DNA of 40,609 nt, taken from the NCBI GenBank assembly GCA_947485745.1, contig CANKQY010000014.1, positions 1 through 40,609 on the forward strand. Direction: 5' to 3'. Source of the stretch: Bacteroidota bacterium. GTDB lineage: Bacteria; Bacteroidota; Bacteroidia; UKL13-3. The notes beneath the pieces were generated by a model that saw only the letters and a program-made list of their open reading frames with translations, did no database searches and was not told where the DNA came from. Shown one piece after another: positions 9,463 through 19,331 of the stretch (position 1 is its first letter; every line of letters begins with the position of its first letter). The position numbers were made by a program, and so were the translations under genes.

Positions 9463-10711
9463 GATAGATTGGATAACTTTGCTCCTCTATTACATCTTAG
9501 TAATAGTTGGCTTAATGTGCATTTATGCCTCGGTTTACAAAGAAACTAACCCCAATATTTGGGATGGCACACAAAACTATGGAAAACAGCTAGTATGGAT
9601 TGGCATTTCTTCTTTTTTAGGTTTAATGATTCTGCTGATTGACGAAAAGTTTTTTTATGCTTTTGCCTACCCTATTTTTGGAATAACCATTGTATTACTA
9701 GTATTGGTGCTGGTTGCGGGAACAACTGTAAAAGGTTCCTCCTCTTGGATTGAGATTGGCAACTTTAGAATACAACCTGCAGAATTTGCTAAGTTTGGAA
9801 CCGCTTTGGCTTTGGCAAAATTCTTAAGCGGCTACAATGTAAACTTTGAAAAAGACAGGAAGATTCAGGTTATCAGTGCAGGAATTATTATACTTCCCAT
9901 GATCATTATTTTATTTCAAAATGAAACAGGATCTACGCTAGTTTTTACTTCTTTTATATTAGTTTTATTTAGAGAAGGCTTGCCGGGATGGATTTTATTT
10001 TCAGGTTTTATGTTAGTTATATTGGCCATATTAGCCTTATTAATTCCACCATTATACATCATGATTGGCCTGGTGGTTTTGGCAATTGTATTCCTTTTAG
10101 TGGTGCGCAGAACAAGCTTATTAATTGGGCTAACTGTTGGAGTACTTTTACTTTCTTGCGTTATGGTTAGTAGCATCAATTACGTATTTGAAAATGTAAT
10201 GCAGGCGCATCAACGAACCAGGATCAATGTATTGCTTGGAAAACAAGTAGATATTAAAGGTGCAGGTTATAATGTGCAACAATCAAAAATTGCCATTGGC
10301 AGTGGTAGCTTTTGGGGAAAAGGCTTTTTACAAGGTACCCAAAATAAATTCAGATTTGTGCCAGAGCAAAGTACCGATTTCATTTTTTGTACTATAGGCG
10401 AAGAATATGGTTTTTTGGGTTCATTCATTTTTGTGTTCTTGTATGTATTTCTGCTATACCGGCTGCTGATGATGGCAGAGCGGCAACGACAAAAATTTAA
10501 TAGGGTTTATGGATACAGTGTAGTTTGCATTTTATTCTTCCACTTTGTTATTAATGTTGGTATGACCCTAGGGCTGATGCCTGTTATTGGAATCCCCCTA
10601 CCCTTTATTAGTTATGGGGGTTCGGCCTTATTGAGTTTTACCATATTGCTTTTTATTTTTATTCGCTTAGATGCCAATAGGGTAAATGAATTGCGTGGAG
10701 CTTTTGATTAG
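9434..10711 (+). CDS. rodA: Rod shape-determining protein RodA (SEDS glycosyltransferase)
   Basis: SSSWIEIGNFRIQPAEFAKFG, QQSKIAIGSGSFWGKGFLQGTQ, FVPEQSTDFIFCTIGEEYGFLG, GIPLPFISYGGSALL. Confidence 0.97.
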   Translation: MTVQQPKPSRIDWITLLLYYILVIVGLMCIYASVYKETNPNIWDGTQNYGKQLVWIGISSFLGLMILLIDEKFFYAFAYPIFGITIVLLVLVLVAGTTVKGSSSWIEIGNFRIQPAEFAKFGTALALAKFLSGYNVNFEKDRKIQVISAGIIILPMIIILFQNETGSTLVFTSFILVLFREGLPGWILFSGFMLVILAILALLIPPLYIMIGLVVLAIVFLLVVRRTSLLIGLTVGVLLLSCVMVSSINYVFENVMQAHQRTRINVLLGKQVDIKGAGYNVQQSKIAIGSGSFWGKGFLQGTQNKFRFVPEQSTDFIFCTIGEEYGFLGSFIFVFLYVFLLYRLLMMAERQRQKFNRVYGYSVVCILFFHFVINVGMTLGLMPVIGIPLPFISYGGSALLSFTILLFIFIRLDANRVNELRGAFD

Positions 10712-11347
10712 TTAATCTAGGTATTTATCTAATAGTTTTAAAAATTCTGTTTTGGGGATTTCTTTTGCCCCTAAGCTAATTAAATGCTTGGTAGATTGTT
10801 GGCAATCTATTAGCTCAATACCTTCTTGTAGGCAATGCAAACAAAAATAAATGAGAGCAGCTTTGCTGGCATTACTTACTATGCTAAACATGCTTTCTCC
10901 ATAAAACACTTTGCCCATTTGAACTCCATAAAATCCACCTACCAAAAATTCATTCTTATATACCTCAATTGAATGCGCAAAACCAAGCTCGTATAAGTTA
11001 CAATAGGCAGTTACAATTTCATCGCTAATCCATGTTCCTTCTTGGCTCCTAATATCCTTGCAAGTATTAATCACCCTTTCAAAATCATGGTCTATTCTAA
11101 AGGTGAACTCCCCTTTTTTCAAGATTTGTTTCATGCTTTTGCTAACCTTAATTTCTTTAGGGAGCAATACCAAACGAGGATCCGGGCACCACCAAAGAAT
11201 GGGGTCTTCTTCATTGAACCAAGGGAAAGCGCCAATGCGATAAGCTTGTAATAGGGTATCAGGTTCCAAGTCTCCGCCTACTGCTAAGAGTCCATCTGCA
11301 TCGGTTTGACTTGGATCAGGAAATTGCTTATCGAAAATAAAATTCAT
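10712..11347 (-). CDS. aat: Leucyl/phenylalanyl-tRNA--protein transferase
   Basis: FPDPSQTDADGLLAVGGDLEPDTLLQAYRIGAFPWFNEEDPILWWCPDPRLVLLP; GFYGVQMGKVFYGESMFS. Confidence 0.96.
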   Translation of the reverse strand: MNFIFDKQFPDPSQTDADGLLAVGGDLEPDTLLQAYRIGAFPWFNEEDPILWWCPDPRLVLLPKEIKVSKSMKQILKKGEFTFRIDHDFERVINTCKDIRSQEGTWISDEIVTAYCNLYELGFAHSIEVYKNEFLVGGFYGVQMGKVFYGESMFSIVSNASKAALIYFCLHCLQEGIELIDCQQSTKHLISLGAKEIPKTEFLKLLDKYLD

Positions 11348-11361
11348 GGAAAGAAAGCTAC

Positions 11362-11595
11362 TTATATTTTATCTAATAAAGCGGCTAATTCATGGTCTTT
11401 ATTTGTTACTATATTTCCAGCATCATGTGTGCAAAGTTTCACCTCTACTTTATTATAAATATTTGTCCATTCTGGATGGTGATTCGATTTTTCAATAACA
11501 AATCCCGCTTTAACCATCCAAGCCAAAGCTTCTGGAAAATCTTTAAATTGAAAGGTTTTGCAAAGCTTACCTTCTACAGTGGTCCATTGGTTCAT
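11362..11595 (-). CDS. 4a-hydroxytetrahydrobiopterin dehydratase (PCD/DCoH family)
   Basis: FKDFPEALAWMVKAGFVIEKSNHHPEWTNIYNKVEVKLCTHDAGNIVTNKDHELA matches PCD motif F..A..F......A....HHP.......V...L.THD..G.T..D..LA. Confidence 0.92.
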   Translation of the reverse strand: MNQWTTVEGKLCKTFQFKDFPEALAWMVKAGFVIEKSNHHPEWTNIYNKVEVKLCTHDAGNIVTNKDHELAALLDKI

Positions 11596-11764
11596 AATTT
11601 GTTTTTTTTAGTTTCTCAAAAATATCGTAATATATTTCATTTAGCTAATAGATTTCTATTTGACTCCTAGAGTCGTGTGTTACTAGAATGACAATTTACC
11701 TATAAACATGCGAACCTGATGGGTTTGTAACTAAATAAACTAGCTAAATTTCACTATAAAAAAA

Positions 11765-11798
11765 AACTCCCCTTAGATTTTGCAACCTAAGGGGAGTT
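11765..11798 (-). terminator. Strong rho-independent terminator for the minus-strand T9SS hydrolase gene
   Basis: Perfect 12-bp stem AACTCCCCTTAG/CTAAGGGGAGTT with 10-nt loop; minus-strand poly-T follows. Confidence 0.85.
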
Positions 11799-11816
11799 AA
11801 TATAATTAGGAAAATA

Positions 11817-13751
11817 CTAGTTAATTGTGAAACGCTTAGTTGCAGTTGCACCATTGCTAGTTTTAACGTTCATGATATAAACACCAGGGTTAAAACCATT
11901 GGTATTTAAAGTATAATTATGAGCGTTAACACCAGTCAAATTAACAACCTCACGACCCATTATATCGTATACTACTAAAGTATTGATAGGCGCTTTACTA
12001 TTGTCCATGTTTACTTTTACATAATCATTTGCAGGATTAGGGTAAACTGTTACAAATAAGTTAAGATCAGCTTCTTTGATACCTACTGACATTTTCTTGG
12101 TTAAAACAATCATGTTAGTTGTAGTCGAGTTCATCATATAAACAGGGTTGCTAACAATAACTCTCCATTTAAGGGTAACAGATTGACCAGCACCAATTCC
12201 CAAGCTAGTTAATAAACCATAAATAGCAGATTGAGGCGCAACTATTGAAGTACTGTCAGCAAGTGGCAGTGATAAAACCGGCGCTTTAAAGTTACCAGTA
12301 TCCAATTGGAACAAATAAGTAGTTGATCCAGCTTTAGCCGTTGCCACATGAGATTTACCCCATGATGCATTAAAAAACAATGAAGCACTGTCATAAATAT
12401 TAATCGCCGCATTGTTGGCGGGAGAAAGTAATGAGAAACTATTCAAAGCTACTGGTCCAGTTAAATCTAATTGTTGAGCAATACGAGGTGCAACAAATCT
12501 AACAACCGTATCGCAATAAGCTTTAGCTTTAGCCGCCGACATATTTGGATTAGTAAGCAAAGACAATGAATCAGCAATACGACCGCTTGCTGGCAAGAAA
12601 CCATAGAAAGGAGGCGAAGCAGGAGAACCTTGGTAAGGAACTGCAGTTGTAGCAATCATTACTGGAGAACTCCACCATTCCCAAGGTGAATTTTCTAATG
12701 GGAAAGAAGACTCAAAACCAAACATATTATTTTCTGCATTAGGCACCATCATGGCACGCTTACTAATTGCATCTGCATAACCAATATTATTTAATTTGTT
12801 GTTGATACCCATTTTGTTTGCTTTAGGAATAACATCACCCGCACCACTTGCGTTAGGTATAACGGTAATACCAGTTGTTGGAACAACTACGTTACCAGTA
12901 TTGTATGGAGCAAACGGATCTTTTGTGCAATGTAAACTTACAATTGGTAAGCTGGTTGTTTTCATCCAAGCTGTATCACCCATAGCACCACCATAATTGA
13001 ATACCATATCAAAATCACTAGAAACACTTGCATCAGCACCATAGTTCAAAGGAGCCCAACCGCCTAGGCCAGTCCAATCGCCTAATGTATCCATGCTAAC
13101 CATTGGACTTAAATTTCCGCGTAAAAACTTCAAATTCGACTCTATGTCGACTCTGCTGCTTACTGTTGCTCCAGCAAGAGCAATGTATCCACCAGTACCT
13201 TGGCCACCTAAAATGATTCTTGAAGTGTCAATTTTGTATGTACTAGCATTAACTCTTAAATAACGAACTGCATTACGTGCATCTTGCAATCCTCTAAAAG
13301 TAGCTTTTAATAATTGTTCTCTTGCATCTGCCTGAACAGTTGAAGCAGCATTCCATCCAGAACGATAATCAATTGCAGCCACAACATAACCTCTTTTAGC
13401 AAAACTGTTTGCTAATTCAACTATTGCACTGTCATTTCTATTTCCAGTAGTTTGTCTGTTAACCACTGCTGGTAAATAACTACCAGTATGAGCTAAAATA
13501 ATCAAAGGTCTTTTTGCTGAGGTATCACCTGTTGGCTCATAAACATCGCATCTTAATTTAGCAGAATACAAAGGTGGGATACCTGGTACTTGGCCAAATA
13601 GAATGTTTACAGCTGCATTTGAATCATACATTACGTTACTTGTTTTAGTAACTCCTTGGAAAACAGGATCGATAAATCTCACCTGTGCATTTGCCTGCAT
13701 TGCAAGAGTGCAGGCCATAATGGCTAATCCTCTTAGTAATTGTTTTTTCAT
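11817..13751 (-). CDS. Alpha/beta-hydrolase-fold secreted protein with type IX secretion C-terminal sorting domain
   Basis: Signal peptide; RPLIILAHTGSYL, KRGYVVAAIDYRSGW; C-term VYPNPANDYVKV...YDIMGREV...GVYIMNVKTSNGATATKRFTIN (Por/T9SS type A). Confidence 0.88.
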   Translation of the reverse strand: MKKQLLRGLAIMACTLAMQANAQVRFIDPVFQGVTKTSNVMYDSNAAVNILFGQVPGIPPLYSAKLRCDVYEPTGDTSAKRPLIILAHTGSYLPAVVNRQTTGNRNDSAIVELANSFAKRGYVVAAIDYRSGWNAASTVQADAREQLLKATFRGLQDARNAVRYLRVNASTYKIDTSRIILGGQGTGGYIALAGATVSSRVDIESNLKFLRGNLSPMVSMDTLGDWTGLGGWAPLNYGADASVSSDFDMVFNYGGAMGDTAWMKTTSLPIVSLHCTKDPFAPYNTGNVVVPTTGITVIPNASGAGDVIPKANKMGINNKLNNIGYADAISKRAMMVPNAENNMFGFESSFPLENSPWEWWSSPVMIATTAVPYQGSPASPPFYGFLPASGRIADSLSLLTNPNMSAAKAKAYCDTVVRFVAPRIAQQLDLTGPVALNSFSLLSPANNAAINIYDSASLFFNASWGKSHVATAKAGSTTYLFQLDTGNFKAPVLSLPLADSTSIVAPQSAIYGLLTSLGIGAGQSVTLKWRVIVSNPVYMMNSTTTNMIVLTKKMSVGIKEADLNLFVTVYPNPANDYVKVNMDNSKAPINTLVVYDIMGREVVNLTGVNAHNYTLNTNGFNPGVYIMNVKTSNGATATKRFTIN

Positions 13752-13835
13752 ATTTTTTAGTGTTTTGCTTTAAATTTGATTTTGCTAATTAAGTCTCATT
13801 TTATAATATAATCAAGTCATTTGTATTTTTTGCAA

Positions 13836-16604
13836 CTATTTAGAAAAATCAAACAAGAGCGAAAAGTAGGCTAACCTACCAACTTTAGGACCACCATAAA
13901 CCTGTATTACCTTGTTGTTTAGGAGATTACTAGCACCAACCTTAACAATTAGCTTCTCTTGGGGGAAATATTTATTTATTTGGGCATCAACCATTCCATA
14001 AGCTGGAACCTCACCTGTAAACTGAGGGGAACCTTCGAAAACAAAACCTTGTTGCCATTTATAATTTACACTATATCCCCAATTAAGAACATTCATACCA
14101 AAAAACCTTGAATCTATTTCTCTCCCGTTAACCCCTAAATTATATTTATGGGGTGGTGTATTGAAAGCTGGAATTAAATCATCGGTAGAACCATGCCTAT
14201 TTAGTTCATTCCACGAATAATTTGCTGCAAAGCCTAAGGCCTTTTCATAGTAATAATTTAAACCTATGGAAAATCCTTGGGTGGTTACTCTGTCTAGTGC
14301 ATTTGTGCTTACTCGGTATACTTTTGCAGAATTTAAATAAACTTCATTTGCCGGCCAATCCAAATCTACACCAATTTTATACCCAATAAAATCATCGTAC
14401 CAACTGTAGTAGTAACTCATATCTATAAATAACTTTTCACCTAAATTTCCTCTGTAACCAAACTCAATGGATTTAACCCTTTCTGGTCTAATTGGCGCCA
14501 CATTAAAATACGACAACCTATTTTTACCATTATTAAATGCATCAATCAAACTTCCCACAGTAACCAAACTATCAAAACCTTTTAAGTTTCCTAGAAGTGT
14601 TGCCCTACCTACATTCAAATTAATGTACTGATCGGTTAAAGTTGGGTTACGAATTGCACTTGAGGCAGAAAAACGAAAAACATGCGCTTTATAAGAATAA
14701 ACAAAAGAAGCTGCAGGCGACCACAGCAAATTAAAATTTTGATTTTTATCTAACCTATTGGTGAAACTAACCTTCAATTTGTCTGTAAAAAATTTGTGCT
14801 CCAAACCTAAATAGGCTCCAACCTCATTGTTTCTAATTCTTTCTGTAGTGTCTAAAAAGATAGTTCCCTTGCTATATGGCGCATATAATCTGTAGTTTCC
14901 ACCAATCCTAACATCCAATTCTTTTAACTTGAACTGCTTTTCTGCCATTAAATGATACAGGGCAGATTGATCAAAAAAACGAGATCCCCCATTTCTGTTT
15001 GTTAAAGAAATGATTTCTTTATAAGCAGAATCGAACCTACCTGTATTTGGTTCAAACCGAGCTAAACCGCCAGTTTGGTTGGAAGGTTTAATATCTGTTT
15101 GACTTCTTACTAAGCCATGGTAACGCACCAAGGAATCATAATAATAATTATTTAAATAATGGTTTGCGTATTTTTCATATTCAATTCCTGGCGGTGTGCT
15201 ATTGGCTGGGGGCCTAAGTCCTATAATGGTATTATAAGCTATGCTGTTCCAGTTTTCGGCATAATCTTTAGCCCAATTGTTGTCTGATTTAGCATATTGC
15301 TGTAAAAGCAAAGCCGTTGCATAAGCATCAAAACTATTGCCCGCATTCTCTTTGGTGTTATAGGCTCTAATGAAAAAACTATTCTCTTTTCGTAGCTCTA
15401 ATTTATTCTGATTAAACAAAATATCCTTTAAACTAAAACGATTGTCGCCTTGGTAAACCGTGGTTCCGGTGCTAAAATTAGAGCAAAAAATAAGTTCAAC
15501 ATCTTTCTTCACTTTATAATAAAGGCCAGCACTCATTTTTAAATTCCTGGAATTATAATCTACCAAGTCTTTTTCCATATAACCCTTGCGGGTTGTATAG
15601 CCATAGCCCAAGTATGTTATGCCAGTTTGTTTGAACCTAGAATTTGAATACTCGTCGCCATATACATTCACGGCATCGTACCCACCCGGATTTGTTTCAT
15701 CAACCGGACTTTGCAAGGTTTTTTCATAATTGGTTGCCTCCCAATCTAATGCACTCATTGCAAACAAATTTATTTTATACGCAAATTTATCCTCGCCTTT
15801 TTTATTCTTAAAAACCTCGGCATACCTTATCGCAAATTCAGTTAATTTCCTTTCGCCTATTCGCATTTGCACACTCAATCCGGGGAAAAGAAAAGGATTC
15901 TTAGTTTGCATATTGATTACCCCGTTAAAAGCGCCAGGGCCATAATAAGCGCCACTTGCACCAACTATTAAATCTACTTTTTGCACATCTAATTCGGAGG
16001 CACCCAAAAAATTACCGAGCGAAAAATTCAGACCTGGTGATTGGTTATCTACGCCATCTATTAACTGCAAACTCCTCACGGGAGAAGTACTATTGAACCC
16101 TCTGGTATTTATAATTTTGAACCCAATACTTGCGCTGGTCATGTCTACCCCTTTTAAATGCGCCAAGCCTTCATAAAAATTTGCCGCGGGGGTTTCTTTG
16201 ATAGCAATAGCATCCATGGTTTCAATGGTAAGTGGTGCCTGCTTTTGTTTCATAGTAATACGCGTATCCTTGATTGAAACCTCATTCAATTGACGTGTAT
16301 TTTCCTTCAATTTAATCTCTAATGGCTTAGCAACACTGCTCACATTTAATTCTGCCTTTATATAACCAACATAAGAAATAACAATTGTAAATGGCAGTTG
16401 CTGATTCGTCTTTAAAGTAAAGGCACCCTCATAATCTGTTGAAGTACCCGTGGTAGTTCCTTTCACAGAAATTGTAGCACCTATAAGTGCCTCAGCAGTT
16501 TTAATATCCCTCACAAAACCCCTAACCAAAACAGGGGCTTGAGCCTTTACGGTGCTGAGTGTTATAATAAAATATAGATATATTATTAGTAGAATCTTCT
16601 TCAA
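13836..16604 (-). CDS. TonB-dependent outer-membrane receptor with CarboxypepD_reg-like N-terminal domain
   Basis: RGFVRDIKTAEALIGATISVKGTTTGTSTDYEGAFTLKT; plug domain GVDMTSASIGFKIINTRGFNSTSPVRSLQLIDGVDNQ; C-terminal beta-barrel strand ending in aromatic region. Confidence 0.93.
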   Translation of the reverse strand: MKKILLIIYLYFIITLSTVKAQAPVLVRGFVRDIKTAEALIGATISVKGTTTGTSTDYEGAFTLKTNQQLPFTIVISYVGYIKAELNVSSVAKPLEIKLKENTRQLNEVSIKDTRITMKQKQAPLTIETMDAIAIKETPAANFYEGLAHLKGVDMTSASIGFKIINTRGFNSTSPVRSLQLIDGVDNQSPGLNFSLGNFLGASELDVQKVDLIVGASGAYYGPGAFNGVINMQTKNPFLFPGLSVQMRIGERKLTEFAIRYAEVFKNKKGEDKFAYKINLFAMSALDWEATNYEKTLQSPVDETNPGGYDAVNVYGDEYSNSRFKQTGITYLGYGYTTRKGYMEKDLVDYNSRNLKMSAGLYYKVKKDVELIFCSNFSTGTTVYQGDNRFSLKDILFNQNKLELRKENSFFIRAYNTKENAGNSFDAYATALLLQQYAKSDNNWAKDYAENWNSIAYNTIIGLRPPANSTPPGIEYEKYANHYLNNYYYDSLVRYHGLVRSQTDIKPSNQTGGLARFEPNTGRFDSAYKEIISLTNRNGGSRFFDQSALYHLMAEKQFKLKELDVRIGGNYRLYAPYSKGTIFLDTTERIRNNEVGAYLGLEHKFFTDKLKVSFTNRLDKNQNFNLLWSPAASFVYSYKAHVFRFSASSAIRNPTLTDQYINLNVGRATLLGNLKGFDSLVTVGSLIDAFNNGKNRLSYFNVAPIRPERVKSIEFGYRGNLGEKLFIDMSYYYSWYDDFIGYKIGVDLDWPANEVYLNSAKVYRVSTNALDRVTTQGFSIGLNYYYEKALGFAANYSWNELNRHGSTDDLIPAFNTPPHKYNLGVNGREIDSRFFGMNVLNWGYSVNYKWQQGFVFEGSPQFTGEVPAYGMVDAQINKYFPQEKLIVKVGASNLLNNKVIQVYGGPKVGRLAYFSLLFDFSK

Positions 16605-16716
16605 ATTGAAACGTTTTATTAATCAATAATAAGAAATATTGTTATAATCCCATTTTTTTGCAAAAAATGTAAAAATAGCAGTACCAAAAATGCCGCTTTT
16701 TATGATTTATAGGAGC

Positions 16717-17325
16717 TTATTTTAACTTAATTGCCAATCCAAGTGTAAATTCTCCCTGAAAAAGGATTGGATTAAAATAAATATTAGGAGCACAACCACC
16801 ACTGTTACAAAAAATACCTGCACCACCCATTTCTAAAGGCATATTTCCTTTGGCCTGAATCCGCAAGCCTACTCTTTTATTGATGTCTGCTTTTAGTCCT
16901 AATCCAAAAGTAGCTGCAAAAAACCATTCATCCCCGGTTAAATTATGATCGCCAGTAGGATTAAACTGCGCGGCTCCTAGAGAGAATATAGTGTGTGGGC
17001 GAACAGAGCCATCAGACAGGTCCTTATTAAAACCTAATTGATAATAGTTTACATTTAAATCACTAATTTTAGTAGTTGCAGAAAAACCTCCTTCTTTTAC
17101 CAAAGTAGTTTGTTGACCGCTCCAACCTAGGGTAATAGAACCAAATGGCACTTCAAATTCAAGGGCAGCACCATAACTCCAATCTCCCTTTACTCTATAA
17201 TCCCCCGATACAGAGTAAACTCTAGAACCAGTTAATGCACCCCCGTAGCCTAATAAAGAAATACTTTGAGCTTGTGCAGTTGCCACACAAATAGTAACTA
17301 AAATAAATAAGTATATCTTTTTCAT
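16717..17325 (-). CDS. Putative outer-membrane beta-barrel protein
   Basis: Signal peptide MKKIYLFILVTICVATAQAQ, alternating beta-strand pattern, C-terminal GEFTLGLAIKLK. Confidence 0.7.
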   Translation of the reverse strand: MKKIYLFILVTICVATAQAQSISLLGYGGALTGSRVYSVSGDYRVKGDWSYGAALEFEVPFGSITLGWSGQQTTLVKEGGFSATTKISDLNVNYYQLGFNKDLSDGSVRPHTIFSLGAAQFNPTGDHNLTGDEWFFAATFGLGLKADINKRVGLRIQAKGNMPLEMGGAGIFCNSGGCAPNIYFNPILFQGEFTLGLAIKLK

Positions 17326-17342
17326 TTAATTGTTAATTTGAA

Positions 17343-17350
17343 CAAACATA
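17343..17350 (-). promoter_or_regulatory. Candidate -7 box TATGTTTG (minus) upstream of OMP gene
   Basis: CAAACATA on plus strand; 17 nt from start codon. Confidence 0.4.
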
Positions 17351-17432
17351 AAATAAATAATTGAAAATAAAAAACCATTAAAATTAGAAAAAGGATAATA
17401 AATAATCCATGAAATAGCTATTATAGAATCAT

Positions 17433-18200
17433 CTATATTCCAAAAACCTTATTGGCATTTTCATTAGTACTTTTTGCTACTTGAGCCAAGCCAACATTTT
17501 TTACTTCAGCCAATTTTTTGGCAATGTCTAAAATATATAAACTTTCGTTGCGCTTTCCTCTGTGGGGAGCTGGAGCTAAATAAGGCGAATCAGTTTCTAA
17601 AACCAAATGCCTTAAATCTATGTCAGCAATGGCCTTGTCTAAGCCACCATTTTTAAAAGTTATTACGCCCCCAATACCTAACAAAAAGCCCATTTCAACA
17701 ACCTCTTTAGCCTGCTCAGCATTGCCTCCAAAACAATGAAAAATGCCACGTAGTTTGGGGTGTTTCATTTCTTTTAAAATGGCAATTACATCTTCATTGC
17801 TATTTCTTGAGTGAATAACAATGGGTAAATCCATTTGTATAGCCCACTGAATTTGAAGGCGAAAGGCCCTAATCTGTTGGTCTTTAAATTCTTTACTCCA
17901 GTAATAATCGAGGCCAATTTCACCAACAGCATAAAACTTTCTTTTCTTAAACCATTTTTGAATTTGAAACAAATGTGCCTCCACATGGGCGTCTACCGAA
18001 CAAGGATGTAAGCCCATCATAGGGAAACAATTATCTGGAAAATCCCAGCATAAATCTAACATGGGTTGAATAGAATGAATATCAATATTGGGTAAAAATA
18101 ATTTACTTACACCATTATGAATGGCTTTTTCAATAACAGCCTTTCTATCTTCCTTAAATTCTTCTGCATACAAATGCGTATGGGTATCTATAAAATTCAC
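17433..18200 (-). CDS. TatD family metal-dependent hydrolase/DNase (GTG start)
   Basis: FIDTHTHLYAEEF, VGEIGLDYYW, PIVIHSRNSNEDVIAIL, GIFHCFGG, VLETDSPYLAPAPHRGKRNE. Confidence 0.95.
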   Translation of the reverse strand: MNFIDTHTHLYAEEFKEDRKAVIEKAIHNGVSKLFLPNIDIHSIQPMLDLCWDFPDNCFPMMGLHPCSVDAHVEAHLFQIQKWFKKRKFYAVGEIGLDYYWSKEFKDQQIRAFRLQIQWAIQMDLPIVIHSRNSNEDVIAILKEMKHPKLRGIFHCFGGNAEQAKEVVEMGFLLGIGGVITFKNGGLDKAIADIDLRHLVLETDSPYLAPAPHRGKRNESLYILDIAKKLAEVKNVGLAQVAKSTNENANKVFGI

Positions 18201-18204
18201 GTGG

Positions 18205-18212
18205 CAAATATA
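18205..18212 (-). promoter_or_regulatory. Candidate -7 box TATATTTG (minus), 4 nt from tatD GTG
   Basis: CAAATATA on plus strand. Confidence 0.4.
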
Positions 18213-18233
18213 AGTAATTTAGATGCTCAGTTT

Positions 18234-19328
18234 TTAATACGTACGTTCTTTCCAGTCCATTTTAACAGGATAAAGGTAAAAGCCAATCATCGCAAAATGA
18301 ATAAACACAGAATAAAACTCATAAGTTAAAAATGTTGGCCAATGCCATTTCACCTTCAACTTTTTTTGGATCAAACCGATATAAAATAATTGTAAAATAA
18401 CTTTAATAACCCAAATGATAAAAGCCAATTTGGTATGAACCAAAAGCAAAAAAAACAAACAGGGATAAAAGCTAGCTTGCAACCCAAAAATGAGTAACCA
18501 ATAGGTTGGTAAATCTTGCGCGCCAATCATCCAACGTTTGCGCTGGTGTAAAAAATTCCTAAAATTATTTTGAGCAACTGAAATATTAAGTGAGGCTTTA
18601 TCTAATACATTTACCGACTCATAACCATTGGCCCTTATGGCTTTAAACAATTGAAAATCTTCGGTAACCGAAAAAGGCATATTTTCATAGCCACCAGTTG
18701 CCAAGTATGCCTGTTTTGTAAAGCACATATTGTTGCCAACCGCAGTACTTTTTAGGCCTAATCTATCCAAACCAATTAAATTTCCATTACCTAAACTCCA
18801 ATCAATGCCTTGCCATTTTGCGAAAAAATTGTTACCATCAACCAGAGTAGTTCCACTCACTATGCCTATTTTGGACTGTAATAAATAAGGCAATAAATGT
18901 TTGATCCAATTAGGCGCAACGGTAATATCTGCATCGGTTACAAAAATATATTCAGATTGAGTTTGTTTAATTAGCTGCGCCAAAACATTTCCTTTGGCTT
19001 TTGCTGAACCCAATTCACATTCTATTTGAAACAAATTAAAATTGCTTCTGCCAAAAATGAATTTTTCAATCAAGGAACTAGTATGATCTGTTGACCTATC
19101 ATTTCCTATCCATACCTCTATCAATTCTTGAGGATAGTTTAATTGAAGAATACTTTGCAGGCAAGCCTCAATATTTGCTTCCTCATTTCTGGCTGCAATT
19201 ATAATAGCCACTTTGGGGTTACTCCTTTCTGATTTTACCTTTGGATTACCGGAAAAATAACCCGCCATTACAAGTATTTGCAAGAGTACAAATAACCAAA
19301 GAATGAGTATAAGCAAGATTTCTATCAT
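18234..19328 (-). CDS. Glycosyltransferase family 2 membrane protein
   Basis: VAIIIAARNEEANIEACLQSIL, WIGNDRSTDHT, YIFVTDADITVAPNWI, VTEDFQLFKAIRANGY, QRKRWMIGA. Confidence 0.92.
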   Translation of the reverse strand: MIEILLILILWLFVLLQILVMAGYFSGNPKVKSERSNPKVAIIIAARNEEANIEACLQSILQLNYPQELIEVWIGNDRSTDHTSSLIEKFIFGRSNFNLFQIECELGSAKAKGNVLAQLIKQTQSEYIFVTDADITVAPNWIKHLLPYLLQSKIGIVSGTTLVDGNNFFAKWQGIDWSLGNGNLIGLDRLGLKSTAVGNNMCFTKQAYLATGGYENMPFSVTEDFQLFKAIRANGYESVNVLDKASLNISVAQNNFRNFLHQRKRWMIGAQDLPTYWLLIFGLQASFYPCLFFLLLVHTKLAFIIWVIKVILQLFYIGLIQKKLKVKWHWPTFLTYEFYSVFIHFAMIGFYLYPVKMDWKERTY

Positions 19329-19331
19329 AAA

